The notes: generated from the sequence alone by a model not told the origin. Positions 52,107-61,144 are shown, numbered from the stretch's first letter. The stretch is DNA of 64,000 bases from Streptomyces sp. Act143 (GCF_003143935.1 NZ_QFRX01000001.1:4991317-5055316), one strand, 5' to 3'. Made by a program: numbers and translations.

Positions 52107-53207
52107 TCAGTCCTCCGAGTCCTCGGAGTCTCCGTCCAGAAGGCTCTTCTGAAGGACCGGACCCTCGCCCGGGGCGAGGGTGCCGAGGATCCGCTCAAGG
52201 TCCTCCATCGAGGCGAACTCGACCGTGATCTTGCCCTTCTTCTGGCCCAGGTCGACCTTCACCCGCGTCTCGAAGCGATCCGAGAGGCGACCCGCCAGGT
52301 CGCTGAGCGCCGGGGAGACCCGGGTTCCGGCCCGCGGGCCCTTGGCGCGCTGAGCTGTCTGCGGACGCGACCCCATGAGGGTCACGATCTCCTCGACGGC
52401 ACGCACCGAGAGCCCCTCGGCCACGATCCGGTGAGCAAGCCTGTCCTGCTCCTCCGAGTCCTCGACCGAGAGCAGCGCCCGGGCGTGCCCGGCGGAGAGC
52501 ACCCCGGCGGCCACCCGGCGCTGGACGGCCGGAGAGAGCTTCAGCAGACGCAGGGTGTTGGAGACCTGCGGGCGGGATCGGCCGATGCGGTCCGCCAGCT
52601 GGTCGTGCGTGCAGTTGAAGTCCTTCAGCAGCTGGTCGTAGGCGGCGGCCTCTTCCAGCGGGTTCAGCTGAGCCCGGTGCAGGTTCTCCAGGAGGGCGTC
52701 CAGGAGAAGCTTGTCGTCGTCCGTGGCCCGCACAATCGCCGGGATGGCCTCCAGACCCGCCTCACGGCTGGCTCGCCAGCGCCGCTCGCCCATGATGAGC
52801 TCGTAGCGCCCGGAGCCGACCTGGCGTACGACGACCGGCTGGAGGAGGCCGACCTCCTTGATGGAGGTGACCAGTTCCTGCAGAGCATCCTCGTCGAAGA
52901 CCTCGCGCGGCTGACGCGGGTTCGGCGTGATGGAGTCGAGGGGGAGCTCGGCGAAGTGGGCACCGACCGGAGACGGCAGCGTCTCCACGGCACCGTTCAG
53001 CGACGGCTCCGTCGTTTCATGTGAAACAGGCGGCAGCGTGGCCACCTTCGCCGCGGCCACCCCACGGTCGGTCGTCAGCACCGGTACAGCTGTCGGGGAC
53101 GCGGAACCCGGGCCGCCCAGCGCGGCCGGAGCCGGCGTCTTCTCCGTCGGGGCAGCGGGGATCAGTGCGCCGAGACCACGGCCCAAACCCCTCCGTCGCT
53201 CGCTCAC
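52107..53207 (-). CDS. parB: Chromosome partitioning protein ParB
   Basis: ParB binds parS and, as a CTP-dependent clamp, spreads on DNA to form the partition complex. The 366-residue protein has the family motifs LDSITPNPRQPREVFDE, the CTP-binding GERRWRAS and a helix-turn-helix at LADRIGRSRPQVSNTLRLLK. The N-terminus is a disordered Ala/Pro-rich stretch. Its GTG start overlaps the parA stop (GTGA). A one-mismatch parS lies within its own early coding sequence. Confidence 0.96.
   Translation of the reverse strand: MSERRRGLGRGLGALIPAAPTEKTPAPAALGGPGSASPTAVPVLTTDRGVAAAKVATLPPVSHETTEPSLNGAVETLPSPVGAHFAELPLDSITPNPRQPREVFDEDALQELVTSIKEVGLLQPVVVRQVGSGRYELIMGERRWRASREAGLEAIPAIVRATDDDKLLLDALLENLHRAQLNPLEEAAAYDQLLKDFNCTHDQLADRIGRSRPQVSNTLRLLKLSPAVQRRVAAGVLSAGHARALLSVEDSEEQDRLAHRIVAEGLSVRAVEEIVTLMGSRPQTAQRAKGPRAGTRVSPALSDLAGRLSDRFETRVKVDLGQKKGKITVEFASMEDLERILGTLAPGEGPVLQKSLLDGDSEDSED
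53014..53027. other. parS-like site, one mismatch, inside parB
   Basis: GTTTCATGTGAAAC on the plus strand; in the parB frame the segment encodes part of the disordered N-terminus (VSHETTE). Confidence 0.7.
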
Positions 53208-54277
53208 TGAATGCCCTCCACCATGCTCGGGTTGCTCTGGGCGCCGATGTGGGCCTGCGTCGGGTCATAGCTGACGCCCACGCCCCTCAGCGCGATTTCA
53301 CGTGCCGCCTCAAGATAGGAGAGGGCACCACTCGATCCTGGATCGTAAGTCAGTACCGTCTGCCCATAGCTCGGCGCCTCAGAAATGCGGACCGAGCGGG
53401 GAATGCTCGTCCGCAGCACCTCGTCGCCGAAGTGCGTGCGCACCTCTTCCGCGACCTGGGACGCAAGACGCGTCCGGCCGTCGTACATGGTGAGCAGAAT
53501 CGTCGAGACGTGCAGGGCGGGGTTGAGGTGCCCCCGCACCAGGTCGACGTTGCGCAGCAGCTGCCCCAGCCCCTCCAGTGCGTAGTACTCGCACTGGATC
53601 GGAATGAGGACCTCGGCACCGGCCACCAAGGCGTTGACCGTCAGCAGGCCGAGCGAGGGCGGGCAGTCGATGAGGATGTAGTCCAGCGGGTGCTCGTAGG
53701 CCTGGATCGCGCGCTGGAGACGACTCTCGCGCGCCACCAGCGACACCAACTCGATCTCCGCACCGGCGAGATCGATGGTGGCGGGCGCGCAGAAAAGCCC
53801 CTCGACATCCGGGACCGGCTGGACAACCTCGGCCAGCGGCTTGCTGTCGATCAACACGTCGTAGATGGACGGCACTTCGGCATGGTGGTCGATCCCCAGG
53901 GCCGTGGACGCGTTGCCCTGCGGATCCAGGTCGATCACAAGGACCCGGCCGCCGTGCACAGCCAGCGAAGCAGCGAGGTTGACCGTTGTCGTCGTCTTGC
54001 CCACGCCACCCTTCTGGTTGGCGACAACGATGACACGGGTCTGCTCCGGCCGCGGCAGGCCCTCGCCGGCGCGCCCCAGAGCCTCTACCGCCAGCTGGGC
54101 AGCACGACCGATGGGAGTGTCGTCCATCGGGGGCGGTGTTTCACGTGAAACATCGTCCCCGATCGACTCGGTACGGGGACCGGGGACCGGATCGGTCATC
54201 GGTCCCGCGATGTTGGCGTCGGACCGCAAGGATTCACTCTCCTCGACTTCAGGCTCGCAATGAACAGAGCCTCCCAT
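53204..54277 (-). CDS. parA: Chromosome partitioning ATPase ParA
   Basis: ParA forms ATP-dependent structures that position ParB-parS complexes during sporulation. The deviant Walker A is VANQKGGVGKTTTTVNLA and Walker B is YILIDCPPSLGLL. Residues before the ATPase are disordered. I chose ATG 54277 (357 residues), similar to other Streptomyces ParA. An open frame reaches back to 54496, across one parS site, and starts further in are possible. It overlaps parB by four bases. Confidence 0.93.
   Translation of the reverse strand: MGGSVHCEPEVEESESLRSDANIAGPMTDPVPGPRTESIGDDVSRETPPPMDDTPIGRAAQLAVEALGRAGEGLPRPEQTRVIVVANQKGGVGKTTTTVNLAASLAVHGGRVLVIDLDPQGNASTALGIDHHAEVPSIYDVLIDSKPLAEVVQPVPDVEGLFCAPATIDLAGAEIELVSLVARESRLQRAIQAYEHPLDYILIDCPPSLGLLTVNALVAGAEVLIPIQCEYYALEGLGQLLRNVDLVRGHLNPALHVSTILLTMYDGRTRLASQVAEEVRTHFGDEVLRTSIPRSVRISEAPSYGQTVLTYDPGSSGALSYLEAAREIALRGVGVSYDPTQAHIGAQSNPSMVEGIQ
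54138..54151. other. parS site, exact, inside parA
   Basis: Exact GTTTCACGTGAAAC. In the parA frame it encodes DVSRET in the disordered N-terminal region. Confidence 0.9.
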
Positions 54278-54477
54278 GTCTTCGGGGTGGTGAACCAGTG
54301 AGGCCTGGTGTTCTGTGGAGAAATCCACCTCTGTGGACAACTCCGTGCCCCCCTGGGGGGACGGAGCGTCACCAGAAGCCTTGTCTCCGGGGGATTCGAG
54401 GGACCCAAGGGGCTTACGGTCGCGCGGTTCGGCCGCAGCGCGGCCCCGGCTGATGATGCCGTGCAGCAGTGAGCGAC

Positions 54478-54491
54478 GTTTCACGTGAAAC
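54478..54491. other. parS site, exact, upstream of parA
   Basis: Exact GTTTCACGTGAAAC, 201 bases before the chosen parA start and inside the longest open frame (FHVKR). It lies where ParB could repress the parAB promoter. Confidence 0.9.
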
Positions 54492-54717
54492 ACCATGACA
54501 ACAATTCGTCCGTTTTGTAGGCGACACTCCGCTTGGTCGCGTTCCGCCTTTCACTTAAGGCACAGACGGATCGTCATCTCACCCACATGCCCCAAAAGTT
54601 GCTCCTGTTAAGATCAACATCAAACGGGGGCGGGGGAACTTTCCATGACCACACCTTCCGCCATCCTGCCGTGCCCGCTTGCGGGCTGACCAAACGGACA
54701 AGAGGAGGAAGTACTCA

Positions 54718-55065
54718 GTGACTTCGGAGAACATCGGTCGCGTCGTCGCGATCGCCCTGGGCGTCAGCGTGTTCGCCACGGCCACGCCTGCCTTCGCCGA
54801 CCAGGACATCAAGGTGATCTGGGGCCACGGCTACCGCACCAACGGTGACCACGGGGTTGCTGCGGTGAAGGATCTCGCCGATGACGACAACGAGGTCTAC
54901 GTCCAGTACACCCGCGCGGGCCACGGCGACCGGATCTTCACGCTGTGGAACAAGAAGGGCAAGGGGACGACGACGTACAGCGGCGACGGTGGCACCGTGA
55001 CGATCAAGAAGGTGTGCCGGTCCATCTCGGCTCGCCCGGACGTCTGCTTCACCGAGACGCCGTAA
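54718..55065 (+). CDS. Small secreted protein of unknown function
   Basis: A 115-residue protein with a signal peptide (VVAIALGVSVFATATPAFA, cleavage after AFA). The mature part of about 85 residues is charged, with one Cys pair (VCRSISARPDVCF). GTG 54718 follows AGGAGGAAG. A 14-codon frame with its own ribosome site lies just upstream (54645-54689). I recognise no family; it is divergent from parA. Confidence 0.7.
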   Translation: MTSENIGRVVAIALGVSVFATATPAFADQDIKVIWGHGYRTNGDHGVAAVKDLADDDNEVYVQYTRAGHGDRIFTLWNKKGKGTTTYSGDGGTVTIKKVCRSISARPDVCFTETP

Positions 55066-55084
55066 GCGTCATCCGATAGACAGC

Positions 55085-55119
55085 AGAGGCGCCCTTCCCA
55101 TCGCGGGGAGGGCGCCTCT
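55085..55119 (+). terminator. Terminator after the small secreted protein gene
   Basis: Arms AGAGGCGCCCT (55085-55095) and AGGGCGCCTCT (55109-55119), followed by TTCT; it faces the converging rsmG. Confidence 0.85.
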
Positions 55120-55141
55120 TTCTGCTCAGTCAGCGGCTGGG

Positions 55142-55858
55142 TCAACGACGGCGACGGGTGCGGCTGGTCCTGGCCGCCTTCGCCCGCTTGGCTGCAAAGC
55201 GCACACCGCCCGGGCTCTCCCCGACCTCGACCCGCACGACGGTGGACAACGGCTCCACCACACCCTCCCCGACGTGCAGGACGGAGGTCTCGACGGCACC
55301 GAGCTTGCTGAGCGCCGTGGCCGCCGCCTTCAGCTCCTCCTCGGCGGTGTCGCCCTTGAGGGCGAGCATCTCGCCGTACGGGCGCAGCAGCGGGATGCCC
55401 CAGGTGGCCAGTCGGTCCAGCGGGGCCACGGCCCGTGCCGTCACCACGTGCACCGGCGGCAGCTTGCCCATGACCTCCTCGGCACGGCCCCGCATGACGG
55501 TCACATGGTCCAGGCCGAGCAGTTCCACGACCTCGGTGAGGAAGGTCGTACGCCGCAGCAGGGGCTCCAGGAGCGTGATCTTCAGGTCGGGCCGGACGAG
55601 CGCCAGGGGGATGCCCGGGAGGCCGGCGCCGGAGCCGACGTCGCACACGGTCACGCCCTCGGGGACGACCTCCGAGAGCACCGCGCAGTTCAACAGGTGC
55701 CGCTCCCACAGCCGGGGCACCTCGCGCGGGCCGATGAGACCGCGCTGCACACCCGCCTCGGCGAGCAGCTCGGCGTACCGGACCGCATCCGCGTAGCGAT
55801 CACCAAACACCGAGCGCGCCTGCTCGGGCGCGGGGGGAAGCTCCGCTGCCTCCGTCAC
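55142..55858 (-). CDS. rsmG: 16S rRNA m7G527 methyltransferase RsmG
   Basis: A 238-residue SAM-dependent methyltransferase that modifies G527 of 16S rRNA; loss gives low-level streptomycin resistance in Streptomyces. The SAM site is VCDVGSGAGLPGIPLALVRP, and an Arg-rich RNA-binding tail ends in TRRRR. GTG 55858 starts VTEAAELPPAPEQ; an ATG at 55891 is an alternative. Confidence 0.96.
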   Translation of the reverse strand: MTEAAELPPAPEQARSVFGDRYADAVRYAELLAEAGVQRGLIGPREVPRLWERHLLNCAVLSEVVPEGVTVCDVGSGAGLPGIPLALVRPDLKITLLEPLLRRTTFLTEVVELLGLDHVTVMRGRAEEVMGKLPPVHVVTARAVAPLDRLATWGIPLLRPYGEMLALKGDTAEEELKAAATALSKLGAVETSVLHVGEGVVEPLSTVVRVEVGESPGGVRFAAKRAKAARTSRTRRRR

Positions 55859-55938
55859 GGGGACCGTCCTTCCGTACGGCGATGGGCGCACCCGGCGCCG
55901 ATCACCACAACCACCAGAACTATCAGGCTGACAAAGTT

Positions 55939-55967
55939 CGGCCCCGTCTGCCGGGCAGACGGGGCCG
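55939..55967 (-). terminator. Hairpin between jag and rsmG
   Basis: Perfect arms CGGCCCCGTCTGCC (55939-55952) and its complement (55954-55967) almost abut, so the loop will open by one or two pairs. It probably separates the jag transcript from rsmG. Confidence 0.7.
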
Positions 55968-55985
55968 GAGGAACGTACGGACCGG

Positions 55986-56498
55986 TCAGGCGGGCAGCAC
56001 GACGACGAAGCGCTGCGGCTCCTCGCCCTCGGACTCGCTGCGCAGACCGGCGGCCTTCACGGCGTCGTGGACGACCTTGCGCTCGAACGGCGTCATCGGA
56101 TTGAGCTTCACGGGCTCGCCGCTGCTCTTGACCTCGGCGGCGGCCTTGGCGCCCAGCTCCGAGAGCTCGGCACGCTTCTTGGCCCGGTAGCCCGCGATGT
56201 CCAGCATCAGACGGCTGCGGTCACCGGTCTCCCGGTGCACGGCCAGGCGCGTGAGCTCCTGAAGGGCCTCGAGCACCTCGCCGTCCCGGCCGACCAGCTT
56301 CTGCAGGTCGCGGCTGCCGGCGTCGCTGATGATCGAGACAGCGGCGCGGTCGGCCTCGACGTCCATGTCGATGTCGCCGTCGAGATCGGCGATGTCCAGC
56401 AGACCCTCGAGGTAGTCCGCCGCGATCTCGCCCTCCTGCTCCAGGCGGGTCAGGGTGTCTGCACCCTCGGCAGCGGCGGAGGTGGTGCCTTCCGTCAC
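55986..56498 (-). CDS. jag: KH/R3H RNA-binding protein Jag (KhpB)
   Basis: A 170-residue RNA-binding protein. The KH-like domain lies around residues 45-110 and the R3H domain at LNPMTPFERKVVHDAV. The N-terminal part is acidic. It follows yidC by 15 bases in the conserved rpmH-rnpA-yidD-yidC-jag order. Confidence 0.93.
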   Translation of the reverse strand: MTEGTTSAAAEGADTLTRLEQEGEIAADYLEGLLDIADLDGDIDMDVEADRAAVSIISDAGSRDLQKLVGRDGEVLEALQELTRLAVHRETGDRSRLMLDIAGYRAKKRAELSELGAKAAAEVKSSGEPVKLNPMTPFERKVVHDAVKAAGLRSESEGEEPQRFVVVLPA

Positions 56499-56513
56499 GG
56501 GTTGGACTCCTTC

Positions 56514-57818
56514 TTACTTCTTGGACGGGGACTTGGGCCGCTGCGGGCCCTTGCGCTGTCCGGACTGGGCCTTGCTGCGGGTACCGGCGCCCGGCTGCTG
56601 CTTCTGAGCGGCCTTCTTGGCGGGGGTGGCGGGCTTGGCGTCTTCGGGCTCGTCGTCGGACTTGCTGAGCGAGGTGGGCTCACCGGCCGGCTTCGCCGCA
56701 CCGGCGGTGCCGGCGGCGCCACCCGACTGCCGCTGGGACTTGCTCTGCCGCTTGGGCTGCTGACGCTTCGGCGTACCGGTGCCACCGGCCGTCGGCGTAC
56801 CGTCCTCGGCCTGGGCGGCGGCCTGGCTCTCGCTCTTGATCACGGCGCCGTCGGCCTGTGCGGCGAGACCCGCCTTGCTCAGGGCGTTGATGAACTTGCG
56901 CTCGAACTCGTTGCGGTCACGGCCCTTGGCGACGATCGCCTTGACGATGGTCTTCTCGCTGCGGCGGCGGACCTTGCCGTGGTGCGTGACGTGCTTGGTC
57001 AGACGCTCCAGGTAGGCGGCCTGAGCCTTGGAACCCGGGGTCGGGTTGTTGTGGATGACGTACATCTGCTGGCCCATGGTCCACACGTTGGTGGTCAGCC
57101 AGTAGACGAGGACACCGACGGGGAAGTTGATGCCGAAGACGGCGAACATCACCGGGAAGACGTACATCAGCATCTTCTGCTGCTGCATGAACGGCGTCTT
57201 CACCGTGGTGTCGACGTTCTTCGTCATCAGCTGGCGCTGCGTGAAGAACTGCGAGGCCGACATCATGACGATCATGACCGCGGTGACGATGCGGACCGTG
57301 GTCAGCGAGGCGTCGAGGGCCGAGACGTCGGCGGCGCTGTCGGTGAACTTCGCCGCCAGCGGGGCACCGAAGATGTGCGCCTTCTGGGCGCTCGCCAGCA
57401 GGCTCTCGTTGATGACACCGATGGTGTCGTTGTTCGCGATGCCGTTGAGGACGTGGTACAGGGCGAAGAAGAACGGCGACTGCGCCAGGATGGGAAGGCA
57501 CGAGGAGAGCGGGTTGGTACCCGTCTCCTTGTACAGCTTCATCATCTCTTCGGACTGACGCTGTTTGTCGTTCTTGTAGCGCTCCTGGATCTTCTTCATC
57601 TCAGGCTGGAGCGTCTGCATGGCCCGCGTCGACTTGATCTGCTTCACGAAGAGCGGGATCAGGCAGATACGGATCAGGATCACCAGGGACACGATCGACA
57701 GGCCCCAGGCCCAGCCGGTGTCAGGGCCGAAGATGGCGCCGTACACCTTGTGGAACTGGACGATGACCCAGGAGACGGGTGTCGTGATGAAGCTGAACAG
57801 GCTGGCAATCGTGTCCAC
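56514..57818 (-). CDS. yidC: Membrane protein insertase YidC
   Basis: YidC inserts and folds membrane proteins. The 434-residue protein has the Oxa1 core of five helices, from IVSLVILIRICLIPLFVKQI to VLVYWLTTNVWTMGQQMYV. A basic cytosolic C-terminal tail of about 130 residues contains many Lys/Gln/Ser. It lies three bases after yidD. Confidence 0.96.
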   Translation of the reverse strand: MDTIASLFSFITTPVSWVIVQFHKVYGAIFGPDTGWAWGLSIVSLVILIRICLIPLFVKQIKSTRAMQTLQPEMKKIQERYKNDKQRQSEEMMKLYKETGTNPLSSCLPILAQSPFFFALYHVLNGIANNDTIGVINESLLASAQKAHIFGAPLAAKFTDSAADVSALDASLTTVRIVTAVMIVMMSASQFFTQRQLMTKNVDTTVKTPFMQQQKMLMYVFPVMFAVFGINFPVGVLVYWLTTNVWTMGQQMYVIHNNPTPGSKAQAAYLERLTKHVTHHGKVRRRSEKTIVKAIVAKGRDRNEFERKFINALSKAGLAAQADGAVIKSESQAAAQAEDGTPTAGGTGTPKRQQPKRQSKSQRQSGGAAGTAGAAKPAGEPTSLSKSDDEPEDAKPATPAKKAAQKQQPGAGTRSKAQSGQRKGPQRPKSPSKK

Positions 57819-57821
57819 TAA

Positions 57822-58199
57822 TCATGCTCCTTGGGCATGGGACGGAGTCTCTGCGGCCGGGCTCGAAGGAGGATTCTCTCCGGTGGTCGAAGAGCGATTC
57901 TCCTCGGTGGCCGTTTCGGCGGCGGAGTGCCCGCCCCTGCGTGTACGCCAGGCGTCACGCAGCATTTCGTGCCACCGCGGACGCTTGCGCGGCGGGACAT
58001 GGTCCACGCCTCCCAGCGACCACGGATTGCAGCGCAGGATGCGCCAGGCGGTGAGGGCCGTGCCCTTGATCGCACCGTGCCGGTCGATGGCCGTGTAGCC
58101 GTAGTGGGAGCACGACGGGTAGTACTTGCACACGGGCCCCAGCAGTGGACTGATCGTCCACTGGTACAGCTTGATCAGAGCCAGCAGTGGGTACTTCAT
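57822..58199 (-). CDS. yidD: Membrane protein insertion efficiency factor YidD
   Basis: The 125-residue protein begins LALIKLYQWTISPLLGPVCK and carries the family signatures CKYYPSCSHYGYTAI and RILRCNPWSLGGVDHVP. The last 55 residues are a disordered extension beyond the usual length of about 70-85. Its start overlaps the rnpA stop by four bases. Confidence 0.94.
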   Translation of the reverse strand: MKYPLLALIKLYQWTISPLLGPVCKYYPSCSHYGYTAIDRHGAIKGTALTAWRILRCNPWSLGGVDHVPPRKRPRWHEMLRDAWRTRRGGHSAAETATEENRSSTTGENPPSSPAAETPSHAQGA

Positions 58200-58567
58200 C
58201 GCGCGCCCCCTCCCAGCAGCCGCTCGATGGCGGCATCCAGGTCTCGGGCCAGCTGTGCATGGTCGGCGTCGCCCGCACCGGGCAGCGCTCGTACGACTAC
58301 CAGGCTACCGGGGGGCAGCAGGTCGACCCGGTCGCGCATCAGATGGCGAAGCCTGCGCTTCACCTTGTTGCGCACCACGGCACCGCCCACTGCCTTGCTC
58401 ACGACGAAACCCGCACGCGTCGGGGGAGCGCTCTCCCCAGGCGCGTGCGGGTCCGTTGAACCGCTACGAAGATGGACTACGAGGGACGGGCGTCCGGCCC
58501 GGCGCCCTCGTCGTACCGCGGTCGCGAAGTCCTCGCGCCGCCTCAGCCGGTTCTCGGTGGGCAGCAC
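58196..58567 (-). CDS. rnpA: Ribonuclease P protein component
   Basis: RnpA helps the RNase P RNA to process tRNA 5' ends. The 123-residue protein opens MLPTENRLRRREDFATAVRR and has the RNR motif in VVRNKVKRRLRHLMRDR. It overlaps yidD by four bases and follows rpmH by 21 bases. Confidence 0.95.
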   Translation of the reverse strand: MLPTENRLRRREDFATAVRRGRRAGRPSLVVHLRSGSTDPHAPGESAPPTRAGFVVSKAVGGAVVRNKVKRRLRHLMRDRVDLLPPGSLVVVRALPGAGDADHAQLARDLDAAIERLLGGGAR

Positions 58568-58588
58568 GACGGCATGACCTGACCGGAA

Positions 58589-58726
58589 TCAGGCGGACAG
58601 GCTGGCGCGACCCTTGGCACGACGGTTCGCGAGAATCGCGCGACCGGCACGGGTGCGCATCCGCAGGCGGAAGCCGTGGGTCTTGGCGCGACGACGGTTG
58701 TTCGGCTGGAAGGTGCGCTTGCTCAC
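58589..58726 (-). CDS. rpmH: Ribosomal protein bL34
   Basis: Forty-five residues starting with GTG 58726, reading SKRTFQPNNRRRAKTHGFRL, then MRTRAGRAILANRRAKGR. It is the first gene of the leftward operon and diverges from dnaA. Confidence 0.96.
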   Translation of the reverse strand: MSKRTFQPNNRRRAKTHGFRLRMRTRAGRAILANRRAKGRASLSA

Positions 58727-59101
58727 TCGGGGGCTCCAGAAATCAATCGGTGGTGGCGGGTGCCGTCCTGGCTGTCACCGTGCGCCCACGAGTAGCTCTC
58801 GCTTACGCCCGAGTGCACCGCTTCCCGATCACCTGACGCGATCTGTGCCCATCGGAGGCAGGCGGCAGCAGCCATCGACAACTCGACCTGGTTACGGTAC
58901 GCGCGGCTACGCCATCCGGTCAAACCAGCGCCCTCCGGGAGACACTATCCACAGCCTGGGGACAACAACTTGAACCGCACCCGTCGCCCTGACTACCGTG
59001 GCTGAACTCCGATTCGTTCCTTTGTCCCCCGCGCCCCGCGGTGTAGATCCCGACCCGTCCCACCATCACACGTTCGTGGGACCTGTGAGAGAGCGTGCCC
59101 T
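58727..59101. promoter_or_regulatory. Divergent rpmH/dnaA promoter region with DnaA-box-like 9-mers
   Basis: No gene is seen in 375 bases. CTATCCACA (58945-58953) and TGGGGACAA (58957-58965, complement TTGTCCCCA) lie close together. Each is near-consensus for a DnaA box; they suggest that DnaA regulates its own gene, as described for Streptomyces. Confidence 0.65.
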
Positions 59102-61144
59102 GTGGCTGACGTACCTGCCGATCTTGCCGCAGTGTGGCCACGAGTACTGGAGCAGCTCCTCGGCGAGGGCCGCGGACAAGGCGTGGAGGTCAAGGACGAG
59201 CACTGGATCCGCCGCTGCCAGCCACTGGCACTCGTCGCGGACACCGCCCTGCTCGCCGTGCCGAACGAGTTTGCGAAGGGCGTCCTCGAAGGCCGCCTCG
59301 CTCCCATCGTCAGCGACACCCTGAGCCGCGAGTGCGGCCGCCCGATCCGCATCGCGATCACCGTCGACGACTCCGCCGGCGAGCCCCCGGCCCCGCCGGC
59401 GCCCCAGCCCGCCCGCCCCCAGCCGCGCTACGAGGAGCCCGAGCTCCCCGCCGGCCAGTACGAGGGGCCGTACGACGGCCAGGGCACCCAGAGCAGCTCG
59501 TACGACAACCAGTACGACAACCAGTACGAGGGCTACGGCCGCCACCGCGCGGACGACCGGCACCGCACAGACGACCGGCACCGCGCGGACGACCGGCATC
59601 GGGCCGACGACCGCCAGCCGGGTCGCGCCGACCAGCTCCCGGGCGGCCCCGGTGACCAGCTGCCCAGCGCCCGCCCCGCCTACCCCGGCGAGTACCAGCG
59701 CCCCGAACCCGGCGCCTGGCCCCGCCCCCAGCAGGACGAGTACAGCTGGCAGCAGCCGCGCCTCGGCTTCCCGGAACGCGACCCGTACGCGACCCCGCCC
59801 GCGCAGGAGTCGTACGGCCAGGAGCCCTACTCCAAGGATTCCTACGCCTCCCCCTCCCAGGACTACCGTCCGCAGCCGATGGACCGCCCGTCCTACGACG
59901 GCCAGCGCCCCGACTACGACCAGCAGGGCCCCCGGCGGGACGACTACGACCAGCCCGGCCCCCGCCGCGACCTGCCCGAGTCGCCCTCCGTCGGCGGGCC
60001 CGCGCATCGCGGCGGACCCGGTGGTCCCGGCGGCTCGGCGCTGCCCTCGGCCGGTGGCGCCCCCGGTCCGCTGGCCGCGCAGCCCGCGCCCGCGACCGGC
60101 CCCGGCGAGCCCACCGCACGGCTGAACCCGAAGTACCTCTTCGACACCTTCGTCATCGGCGCCTCCAACCGCTTCGCCCACGCGGCCGCGGTGGCCGTCG
60201 CCGAGGCGCCCGCGAAGGCGTACAACCCCCTCTTCATCTACGGGGAGTCGGGGCTCGGCAAGACGCACCTGCTGCACGCGATCGGGCACTACGCGCGGAG
60301 CCTGTATCCCGGCACGCGCGTGCGTTACGTGAGCTCGGAGGAGTTCACCAACGAGTTCATCAACTCCATCCGCGACGGCAAGGGCGACAGCTTCCGCAAG
60401 CGCTACCGCGAGATGGACATCCTGCTCGTCGACGACATCCAGTTCCTCGCGGACAAGGAGTCGACGCAGGAGGAGTTCTTCCACACGTTCAACACGCTCC
60501 ACAACGCCAACAAGCAGATCGTGCTCTCCAGCGACCGGCCGCCCAAGCAGCTGGTCACGCTGGAGGACCGGCTGCGGAACCGTTTCGAGTGGGGTCTGAT
60601 CACCGACGTCCAGCCGCCCGAGCTGGAGACCCGGATCGCGATCCTGCGCAAGAAGGCGGTCCAGGAACAGCTCAACGCCCCGCCGGAGGTCCTGGAGTTC
60701 ATCGCCTCCCGCATCTCGCGGAACATCCGCGAGCTGGAGGGCGCGCTGATCCGGGTGACGGCGTTCGCGTCTCTCAACCGGCAGCCGGTGGACCTCGGCC
60801 TGACGGAGATCGTCCTTAAGGACCTGATCCCCGGCGGCGAGGACTCGGCCCCCGAGATCACCTCGACGGCGATCATGGGCGCGACGGCGGACTACTTCGG
60901 CCTGACCGTCGAGGACCTGTGCGGCACCTCACGCGGGCGCGCGCTGGTGACCGCCCGGCAGATCGCCATGTACCTGTGCCGCGAGCTGACGGACCTCTCC
61001 CTGCCGAAGATCGGCGCGCTCTTCGGCGGCCGCGACCACACCACGGTCATGCACGCGGACCGCAAGATCCGCAATCTGATGGCCGAGCGGCGCTCCATCT
61101 ACAACCAGGTCACCGAGCTGACTAACCGCATCAAGAACGGCTGA
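59102..61144 (+). CDS. dnaA: Chromosomal replication initiator DnaA
   Basis: DnaA binds the boxes in oriC and opens the duplex. The 680-residue protein starts at GTG 59102. Domain I covers about 1-100. Domain II is unusually long (about 100-340), Pro/Asp/Tyr-rich, with tandem DDRHRA repeats near residue 155. The AAA+ domain has Walker A FIYGESGLGKTHLLHAIG and Walker B ILLVDDIQFL. Domain IV has the box-reading GGRDHTTVMHA. Confidence 0.98.
   Translation: MADVPADLAAVWPRVLEQLLGEGRGQGVEVKDEHWIRRCQPLALVADTALLAVPNEFAKGVLEGRLAPIVSDTLSRECGRPIRIAITVDDSAGEPPAPPAPQPARPQPRYEEPELPAGQYEGPYDGQGTQSSSYDNQYDNQYEGYGRHRADDRHRTDDRHRADDRHRADDRQPGRADQLPGGPGDQLPSARPAYPGEYQRPEPGAWPRPQQDEYSWQQPRLGFPERDPYATPPAQESYGQEPYSKDSYASPSQDYRPQPMDRPSYDGQRPDYDQQGPRRDDYDQPGPRRDLPESPSVGGPAHRGGPGGPGGSALPSAGGAPGPLAAQPAPATGPGEPTARLNPKYLFDTFVIGASNRFAHAAAVAVAEAPAKAYNPLFIYGESGLGKTHLLHAIGHYARSLYPGTRVRYVSSEEFTNEFINSIRDGKGDSFRKRYREMDILLVDDIQFLADKESTQEEFFHTFNTLHNANKQIVLSSDRPPKQLVTLEDRLRNRFEWGLITDVQPPELETRIAILRKKAVQEQLNAPPEVLEFIASRISRNIRELEGALIRVTAFASLNRQPVDLGLTEIVLKDLIPGGEDSAPEITSTAIMGATADYFGLTVEDLCGTSRGRALVTARQIAMYLCRELTDLSLPKIGALFGGRDHTTVMHADRKIRNLMAERRSIYNQVTELTNRIKNG

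Noticed and set aside
58727..59101. tRNA or other RNA gene between rpmH and dnaA
   Set aside because: No cloverleaf-like arrangement or GTTCRA arm was seen; the region looks like a divergent promoter.
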